Shown one piece after another: positions 55,440 through 64,000 of a stretch of DNA of 64,000 nucleotides. The DNA is taken from contig KB722738.1 in NCBI GenBank assembly GCA_000349905.1, forward strand, positions 127,790 through 191,789. Reading direction: 5' to 3'. The notes below the pieces were generated by a model that saw only the letters and a program-made list of their open reading frames with translations, did not search any database and was not told where the DNA came from. Positions within the stretch are counted from its first letter, which is position 1. The number at the start of each line of letters is the position of its first letter. The translations under genes and the position numbers were made by a program. The stretch comes from Volvariella volvacea V23 (Eukaryota; Basidiomycota; Agaricomycetes; Agaricales; Pluteaceae).

Positions 55440-58400
55440 GTTGGGGTGTTGAAAAATCAGGTGGGCCCGGTCGATGAGGTGGTAGGAAGGAAAGAGCGGT
55501 TAGATGAAGAAACATAGAACCCACGAAGATATACAGAGAGGCTGCGCGAAATCGATTCAAATTCGGATAACCTGATCAGATGGATAGGTTTATGTTCTAT
55601 CTATTGGCGAGAACGAAAAAACCTGTCGTTCATTGGTTGGTTGGGCTTACCACACGTGAGGCCATCAGAAAGCTGCTCCGTGTCACGTAAAAAACTCTGA
55701 GAACCAATATTTCTATACAGTTCTCTGCAACGTGCCGCAGCAAAAATTCCCAAATGACTCAGGCTAAAGGCTTTGGGGAAGGAAGCCCAGATCCCCCCAC
55801 ATCATGCCTGTCTTTCATGGCCTTCCTATCGAAGGCGTTCAATCGTCGGGGTAAGAGTGCCAATACATGGGCATCAGTGGGTTCTGCTTGCGTCTGCGCT
55901 TCACTATCGGGCGCTGCGTCCAGGATCCCCCATCATTTGGATATGGGCTGCGTATGGTCCACCCCCCCTAGTGTCTTCATGCCGAGGCGTACAAGACCAG
56001 GATGGGGAAGCGACCTCCCTATGTTGAATAGAGGTACTCCCATTTGCTGCTTTACCCCCTGTGCGGACAGAAGCCCCCGCTGCCTTACCTTCTATTTGAC
56101 AAGTAGGATGAAACCGCAGTAGGGCCATGTCCTTCGTACATTGGCGCAGCGGAAGCCAGTTCAAAAAACGAACTCAAACGTCCCGGTGTACCTATAATCT
56201 ACTTCCACTATCGAGGAAACCTATCATAATATAATATCAATGTGGTGTCCAGATGAGAAATTTGCGGGACTGTTCAAAGCCTTGAGCCCTCGAGACTTTG
56301 AGCAGACCCGCAAATTCTCCCCTGGGTATGAAGAAAGACCAATCAGATTATACTTAACTATTCCCTGTTGCTTTTGCTACCGATTCTGCCTTTTCGATAT
56401 CCCGATTATTGCCTCTCTAAGCGCAGGTCATCACTCAGCGGTCGAGGTCGGTCGGAGGCTTGCGAGAAAAACCGATGAAATATTGCAATATTTAATCGAA
56501 ACCCGGGCACTACGATACACAACGCCTCACTATCCACCACAGACGGGTCAAGGCAGGGGGAGCCGCTTCCATCTCTCTCGCATGTCGGGGAAGGGAAGGA
56601 TCAACTTGAAGCGAGTGCGGATTATATAGTCGTTCAGACAATGTGCCCAGCTAGGAACATTGTCTGCGCAAATGACTGCGCTATCGGACGCGCAGTATCA
56701 CGTAGTCCTGATCCCTGCAGATACATTCCATAAGCGACGGTGTCTCTCTCCGTGTTATCTTCTAATCTTTATGATAAGCGCGTAAAAGCAAGCGCTCTTT
56801 TCTTTTCCCATGGGTGGATGCTACTGCACCATTTTCGATAAAATCAGTCTGGTTCGGCCATTCGTGCACAGCACGCCTAAATGGTAATACACGAGGCTGG
56901 GCTGTCAGCTGAGACGACTTCCTGGGATAAGGACATGACTTACTTGGGCTCACACAAAAAACGCCTCCCAATGTATCCAGCACCAGTTCAAGTCGTCTGC
57001 GTTTGTCTTGGCAAAGAGGTCAAAAGCGTAAAACATATTCCCCTGATCGGGCTTCGTCATCATCGCTGGGTTTTCCTGCTAGCACTGTCGATGAAACTCG
57101 TTAGCTAGCCATGCACACACTGACAGGAGAGCGTCGTGAACAGGCAATAGTCACCTTTGCCTGGGAGTCCCTGATAACTTGTTGTCTAAGTCTCTCGTAC
57201 TTCGGTTGTCTACATCGCCGTCCCCTTCAACTTGCCGTTCTTGATCAAGTCAGCAAAGCTGTGAGGAAGCCACCCCCAAAGTATATCGGTCCGCAGATCC
57301 AAGTCCAGAGTAAGGGGAGGGTATTGCAGAACCTTCTATGCTGCCTCCTTACATTATCACAGAACCTTGTAAGATTCGTTCAATGCACAGCAACCTAGAG
57401 GGTACCCATTCCCCAGCCCACTTCAGTAAGACTAATATGGGCTGACACAACAGAATGATGATAGCATACTTGCATAACTTCATTCATACACCTTATTCGT
57501 CTGGGCGTTCCAAGGCCTACGCGGGGACAATGCCTGGTTGACGACCACCTACCTCCACATAGCGATCCGATTCCCTTCCCCCATCTCGCCTATATCCGTG
57601 ATATGCACCAGCACGAGTCGAGTAGCATCCCCACTAGTGTCGAAAGTTTGGCGAACTTCCACATGGCGATAACGCACTGGCACAATACAGTTCCCCACAC
57701 TCGAGGAACGAAGTTCTGTCCATCGTCTCTTTGTGCTGTCAAGTACCTTAATGAGGGAGTTCTCGAGGTCCTGATTCCCCTCACACTATCCCCATATCGA
57801 ACTTATCGTCGGTCGTTATGTACTAGCTGCCTTGACGAAGTGATCCAGAATGGAGATTCGGGGTTAAGAGAATGTGTCACCAAGACAATATATGACTGGC
57901 GTGCCCTTTCCTCACACCTCTTCTTCATGTTCTCTAACTTCTTGGTATGCGCTCTTGAGGGATGACGAGAACGACAGGCCTGTAATGGGATCACACGAGA
58001 GTCGAGACTGCTGTTCGATGTTACGCACGTATTCTTGGCCGCACAGCCATCACTCCGGCCACAGCAATATTAATAAACAAGAGTCACATATAAATGGACC
58101 AAGATGGGATCGTTGGATGTGGATAGAAGAGTATGCAGAAATGGTCAGCGAAATACTGATCTTGTAGCCAAATTTTCTCTTCACGCAGCCAATGGCCATA
58201 GTCCCGTTCTCAAGCATCAATCACTCACGACTAAAGAGGCAAGGACAATGTTATCAGCGTAGTGAAGCAGTGGCTTGGATCACGGAAGCCAATAGAGAAG
58301 CAAGGGCTCAGCTGTCATAAGTGCTGCGCACCTACTACAGCAGTATACACAAGATCCACAATCGCAGAAAACCCCACACCGATGAGATGGCCAAGATGTA

Positions 58401-61223
58401 TGACATAGCATCCGCTAAGGCCTCAAGGTACGGGGCCTGTCAACCAACCCAAACACAAGACCTGCGTTCAAACGCTGCATCTACTTACTCCCACATTGTC
58501 ATGTCATGTATCACGTCCTGTCAATGATTAATGACGCCCCACATGAGCTGGGCACGGTTTCTAGAGGGGCTTCCAATGGCCCTTTTACCAAGAATTGATT
58601 GTGGTGATTCCAAACCAGCTCAATAACCAAGTGAGAGTGATAGTGAAATAGACCGAAATGCATCAGTTTTCTGTTGCTAGCCAGTGTCCACGGACCATAC
58701 AAGCCTCAGCTGACCTTTGAAGTTTGCTTGGCGAAAAGAGTAGTGCACAGTTCGATCAACACGTAGCACAAGGCGTGTCCCTTTGTTCGACCTGGGGTCG
58801 ACATCTATAATCTCCATAATCTCCATATTATCAGTCACAATCCAATCCTGTTTGGTCATGTGAGAATAAGTCCTTCGACTAGCCTCCAACGCGTTGGCTG
58901 ACCCACAAGATAACTAAACGCCACAGATTCAAGTTCATCAGTACCGTGTATACGGTATGGATGTGGTATCTGGTGGCACAAAGTCCCCCATTTTCCTCTC
59001 TAAGAGCGCCACCCGGGTAAGACTTCGCTCCTGAAAAAGCTATCAATCAACTGAAATAAGGGGCAACAGTGAATGCTGAAGGATAACAGAGACACACCTT
59101 CGTTATCAAGCGAATCGTGATTGCACTGAACGTTTGTGTGAACAGCTAACCAGACCCCCATCTTACCTCCTAAGGGATGCAAGGAATCTACTGGAAGCAT
59201 CATTCATGTATGCTTTACTTTCATTACTTCTTACGCCTGCGGATTGCGATTCACCGCAGTTCAAGCTGTCCAAAAAAAATCATGCAGTACCTGCCAGTGT
59301 CATACGTACCTAATCCAAGGGGCACATCCATATTCTCTCTCACCACATCGGCACCATTTCACCCATCAATTCGGACACCACTTCCTTCATCCGGCCAAAT
59401 GCTATCACCTGCACCACCACCACAAAAAAAGCCAACACAACATATCGCATAAACAGATAACCAGGACTTACATGTTTGCGCATGAAATCAAAAAAGCAGG
59501 TGAGAAATATGGCTGGCACCAAGAAGTAAGGGCAGTCAAAATCAGGGGTGATGGCCCGGGGAATTAACGCGATACAGTCCTATAATCGTATGGCTGCGTC
59601 AGGATGCATGAGATGCGGGGGAAAAGAAGGCTCGAGGGAAGGAACAGAATGATCACAAACAACGAAAGAATGAACGCCTTGTCCGTATCGTATCACTTCC
59701 ACAGGAGTGCTTACGTATCGCGCTTTTTGGGCTAGCATGGAGGATCTTGCAATGTGCGCCATATCGTTTTCATTTCATTCTGGCGGAGCTTGGGCAGTTG
59801 TGAACGCAGAGGGGGGGTGTTGCTCTAACGGTCAAAGTGCGCCCATCCTCGTTCTTCATTCTACACTCAACAGGCGCGTCTTTACGCCTTCCGCTTTTGA
59901 TAGCACAAGCCGCTGGTCGTCTCCTTTCAACCCACAGCGCCGAGTACTACTTCCGTGAGAGATCAGAACACAGAACACTAACGTGAATTGATATGAACTG
60001 TCAGACCAACCTTAATAACAATTGTGTTCCAGGCTGACCAGCACTCTGAATCGGCGGGAGCATATGCACATGCACATGCCCACGCCATGGCGTCATCCTC
60101 CAGAAATCCAACGGAAATCAACACACGTCGCAAGACCCCGAAGGTCCACTGACCGCTGACCACCGCAAGGCGCGCGGGCATCAGACCACAGGTCTAGGCT
60201 GCACTCGCACCATAGGGAAGAGACAAAGTATGAACTCACCGCACCAGAAGGACCGAAGGGCAGCTGGCAACAAAGTAAGATTATGAAGCTCATTCGATAC
60301 ATAGATAGGTAAACTCAAGGAGAAACCGGGTCGCTCTATCCAGGTCCGAGTCAGCGGGAATCAACAGGTCAATTAACTCGAGCTCAACAGTGACGCGTCA
60401 TCGATGACATCGCGTGACGACCACGAACCCCCGCATGGCCAGCCATTGTAAAAGGAAGCCATTGTCCGGAAGCACAGAAAGAGCGAAAGATACACGGGCA
60501 ACAAGAGCGCGATGTGAAGGCTTCGTGATCAGGGAGCCCACGAAGCTGAAGCATCAACAGGAAGGGGTGAGTCAGAAGCCTGAACGCCTGAGGCGAGGCG
60601 TCGAGCCTTCAAGGAGAAGCTGCAGGTTGACTGAGGAGGTACCGCTCTGTCGCTGGCTGGTTGGGCGTTCTCTCTAGAAGTTTCTTCGATTCCCTCGATC
60701 CGTGGTCTCTTGGGCTGAACACCGGGGGTGTGAAGTGCGTGCGCGTACGCGTGTCCTTGTCTTAGCACCGCCGCGGTTGTGTCTTTCCTTAGGATACAGG
60801 GCCAGAGGTGCCAGAATACACGAGGTCGCACACACACTCGGAACGGCCGCAGTTCGACGAGACGCGGATCTTCTCGGCGTATCAGCGCCTTGCAACAAAG
60901 TCGCGCTAGCAATTAGCACATACAACGTACACTGAAGGTGCGCCATCATCGTGCTTGCTTGAAGGAGAAGAGTCCGCGGAGGCCATAGAACTGGATGAAC
61001 TGCCAATCAATCACAGCGTGAAACCCCAGAGTGTAAAGTGAAATCGTCCCGGTAATCAAGCCCACATACTGTGCACCTCATTTCATAGAATTCTTCATGC
61101 CATAACGTAGAATACAAGTTTCAGTTTCACCTACACACACCTTCATGTACGATAGCCCAATTTGTTAGTCTCATCAAATGAATTGCACTATTTGCACCCC
61201 CATTTGGGTCCCCTAGTGGACGC
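55440..61223. other. 5.8 kb gene-poor interval
   Basis: Longest stretch without a recognisable gene. Several mid-length frames exist (+55754-56122, +56240-56629, +57603-57965, -60529-60912), none with a domain, signal peptide plus mature region, or coherent splice chain. I see no reverse transcriptase, integrase or transposase motif, no long terminal or inverted repeats, and no tRNA. It could hold an eroded element, lineage-specific small genes or long non-coding RNA; none can be supported. Confidence 0.45.
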
Positions 61224-63494
61224 TCAACGAAGAGTGACGAGTTCTACAATAGGTCATATTAGCACCAAGCCACACACGCAATTGCCACCACGTTACTCAT
61301 GGTGGCCACAATATATCGCAAATCGATCGTCGCTTACCTTCTGCAGAAGTCGGGTGGATTGCAACCGTGTCATCCAAGTCCTTCTTACGAGCTACACGAA
61401 GATAATCATCAGACCCAGTTCAATTAGAAAACGAGCAAAGCAAGGGAAAAGGCATTTTGAGGGAGATTCCTGACCCCAACAGGATCGCGCCCTGGAAGGG
61501 AGGACGCATGCAGAGAACGTGAAGAGTGTCATATTAAGATACTATAGCCCTCTATGGCAAGTGCATACGAAGGCGTGCCACGAGTGAAGAGGATGAGGGG
61601 GCGAAGATAGGAAGCTGAGCTCACCTTTCATCTTGACCGCCACAGCAAAGCCCTGCAAGACTTCGTCGCTTCCCTGTCCGATGATATGGACACCAACAAC
61701 TCGTTCTTCAGGACCGGCACAGATCAGCTTGTATACCGTAGGCTCCTTGTGTTCTTCATCAACCATGGCAAAGTACAACGACTTGAAGGACGATTTGTCT
61801 ACATGAAAAAAGGCCCGAGAAGTGTTAACGTCAATCAGAAATTCTTAAAGTATAGGGTGAACGCCTCAACGTACAGATCTTGATTGCGTCATCGCCATAC
61901 TGCTTGCGAGCCTGCGGCTCAGTCAGTCCAACCGCGCCGATGGGTGGGTGGCTAATGACAGGACAAGGGTAATCATCTCGTCAGCACCAGCATCAGAATG
62001 TGACTAAACGAAGACTTTGGGAAATCGTGCAACGGTGAAGAGCAATGCCCGTTCGTGCGAACGCAAGCGCACGCGAGCGGTCTCCATCAAAGGGGTGGAT
62101 GGATAGATGGAAAGAAACGCGGGAAGACACTTACGAGAATACGACGGAGGGAATGTCCTCATAGCTCAGCTTGTCATCCTTGAATTGTTCGGGGCCAAAC
62201 AACCTGTTCGCCAACCTGCGTCCTGCTGCAATTGCCACTGGCGTAAGGAGCTCCTTGCCAGCGACATCACCGATCGCCGTGATGTGGGGGACAGAGGAGA
62301 CTTGATATTCATCTACAATGATGTTGCCATGCGCATCAAGTTTCACGCCAGCTTCCTCCAAACCAATGTTCTTGGTACGCGAGTGCCTACCAACAGCCCA
62401 AAGCAGAGTATCAACTTCGACCTTCCCCCCGTTATCCAAGTGCACAGTCAAGGTCTGGCCCTTGGCCCCATCAACTCTTGTGACATGCGAGTGTTTATGA
62501 ATGTGAACGCCAGTCTTCTCCATCCAAGGTGTGATGGTCTCCTGAACGGTGGGGTCAAATCGCCTCAAAACACGATCATAACGAATGATCAAGTGAGTTT
62601 CACTGCCCAGGGCATTGAAAATGCCAGCCAGTTCGACTGCAATGTACCCAGCACCTACGACAGCGACACGTTTTGGTTGTTCAGTGAGGTCAAAGAACCC
62701 ATCAGAGCTGATTCCCAACGAAGCTCCAGGAATCTTCTCATCAGAGGGTAAGGTGGGCTCGCCTCCAACGGCGATGCAAATTTGATCTGCATTTAGCGTG
62801 TACTTGTGCCCATCGTCGCGAGTAACTTCAATCGAGTTGGGAGAAGTAAGGCGGCCAAATCCGTGGTGATATTCAATTCCTTCTTTGGCCCAGTTGGTCT
62901 CGTAGATGCCGTCGAGCTTCTTGATGTAGACGTCCCTTCTGGCTTTGAAACTGGTCCAATCGAACTTGGGAGCGTCCACTCCCTGGAAGCGGTATCCTCC
63001 GGAATGGTACTTCAAACGATCCTGAAAATCGGCGGCATACCACATAATCTGGAGGTGCCTGTGAGCAAACCACCAAGCCAGAGGCGCATATAGTCGACCC
63101 CTACCTTCTTAGGAACACAGCCTGATATTGAATAGAGATAGGTTGAGCATGCAAATCATACATAAGTGGCGGTGGACATGTGCCAACATGAAGTGTCGAG
63201 ATAGGGGAGTTGAGACCGAGACCACTTACCAACATTAACGCAAGTTCCACCAGGGAGGTGAGACTCTATGATAGCTACTTTCTTCCCATAGCTTGCGGCT
63301 CGACGCTAACAAGTCCGCCGAAAGGAGGAAAGAAAGCCGCGATGCACGGAATACGAGATGATATGAGATAAGACCACACGTATGACGACAGGAAATAGAT
63401 GAATGCTTACAGCAGCACCAGAGCCCCCACTGCCACCACCTAGTAAGATGAAGTCGTACTTCTCCCTCGTAGGCCCGTCGAAAATGGGAGGCAT
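61224..63494 (-). CDS. GLR1: Glutathione reductase
   Basis: FAD/NADPH disulfide reductase that regenerates reduced glutathione. First ATG at 63494: [20 protein letters not shown], continuing GGSGGSGAA as the FAD-binding turn. The redox pair is [13 protein letters not shown] (CxxxxC), built from three exons around 63085-63245. The NADPH site reads [17 protein letters not shown] with the downstream Arg pair in [11 protein letters not shown] that favours NADPH over NADH. Second FAD motif: [20 protein letters not shown]. The dimer-interface base His is in [18 protein letters not shown], whose last seven codons form a separate exon ending at 61224. At least six introns. No targeting leader after the ATG, so the main form is probably cytosolic. 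Confidence 0.96.
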
Positions 63495-64000
63495 CTTGTT
63501 GACACAACTTGTACCTAGGGTTCTTCTGATCTGTTCATCGCGCAGGGGCGCCGATGAAAACAAAAGCAAAACGCCGTCAATACAGTATCACTCAAGAATA
63601 CACCAAAGGCGGGTATGACTGAAAGGGAAGGATACGAGAAGAACCCCTGATTGATAGAATCACCGGCGAATACGGAACACGGGGACATATGGGGGAGCTG
63701 GATAGAAGGAATAGGCAGGTCGTTTGGCAGATCAAGGGTATCAAGGACGTATGCTCATGCGTAAGCGACCGAAGTCACCTCTGAGAAGACGACCTCACGT
63801 AGATGCGAGACAAATGGGCAGCGTGGTGCGACCACGATTCGATAAGGAGCGAGGGTCGCAGATGGAATGAGAGACACCAAGAACGGAAGGAATCAAGGCC
63901 TGGATGAGATACGATACCTGTTCGATTCTATTTGCAGCCCTCGAAGCTGATTCGTGCTTCAGTGTTACGCGTCTAGTTCCAGGAACGCTGTCCTTCAGTG
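63495..64000. other. GLR1 upstream region and possible gene end at right edge
   Basis: GLR1 5' region. On the minus strand a frame is open from the window edge to a TGA at 63795-63797 (about 67 codons, beginning LKDSVPGTRRVTLKHESASR). It could be the 3' part of another minus-strand gene cut by the edge, or chance. No domain can be assigned. Confidence 0.3.

Noticed and set aside
63495..63569. Possible mitochondrial leader of GLR1 (LLFSSAPLRDEQIRRTLG) upstream of the ATG
   Set aside because: The frame has no ATG between an upstream TGA and 63494; it would need a TTG start or an unseen exon. Dual targeting cannot be supported from the sequence.
1..64000. CRISPR arrays, bacterial operons, prophage or intact transposons
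   Set aside because: No regularly spaced repeats and no transposase, reverse transcriptase or integrase motifs; gene structure is plainly eukaryotic.

Overview
The window is nuclear DNA of a filamentous basidiomycete, most likely a plant-litter or wood-decaying Agaricomycete. This is inferred from dense short GT-AG introns (mostly 50-65 bp), two secreted GH10 xylanases with N-terminal fungal cellulose-binding (CBM1) modules, a DUF7330-type protein, a Cys-rich protein of a kind seen in mushroom genomes, and fungal wall genes (Kre9/Knh1-like, Smi1/Knr4). Nothing bacterial, viral or organellar was seen, and no intact transposon. Two 100-N placeholders (1966-2065 and 49546-49645) show a scaffolded draft assembly; both fall inside coding sequence.

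Layout, left to right: a formin open at the left edge (1-5971,+); two GPI-anchored secreted proteins, one PEBP-like (6703-7819,+) and one Kre9/Knh1-like (8199-9224,+); an RBM5/RBM10-like splicing factor (9816-12750,-) divergent from a tiny complex I NDUFB4-like gene (12880-13329,+); COQ7 (13364-14155,-) divergent from a protein with three RRVR-x-x-PGG repeats (14353-15452,+); a tandem pair of CBM1-GH10 xylanases (15754-17732 and 18953-20927,-); a Cys-rich F-box-like gene (22100-23678,-) divergent from RAD18 (23784-25347,+); a DUF7330 protein (27195-28015,+); CIA2 (30359-31068,-) divergent from DCN1 (31538-33772,+); a membrane-anchored Msc7-type aldehyde dehydrogenase (34684-37172,-); KNR4/SMI1 (38286-40648,-); eRF1/SUP45 (41278-42929,-) divergent from POP7 (43121-44022,+); a CAMK-like kinase (46975-50219,-); two related C2H2 zinc-finger factors (52064-52908 and 54586-55439,-); a 5.8 kb stretch with no recognisable gene; and glutathione reductase (61224-63494,-).

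Most genes are unrelated housekeeping genes. Five are arranged as head-to-head pairs with 105-470 bp between start codons. Two local family expansions stand out. The xylanase duplication carried its promoter, and conserved boxes remain at identical distances from both start codons. The zinc-finger pair shares an intron at the same codon and phase. The formin proline-rich region contains two compensating one-base frame switches at G homopolymers, so its annotated protein should be treated with care. I found no convincing new multi-gene system. The least explained items are the RRVR-x-x-PGG repeat protein, the zinc-finger pair, the kinase inserts and the gene-poor 55.4-61.2 kb interval.
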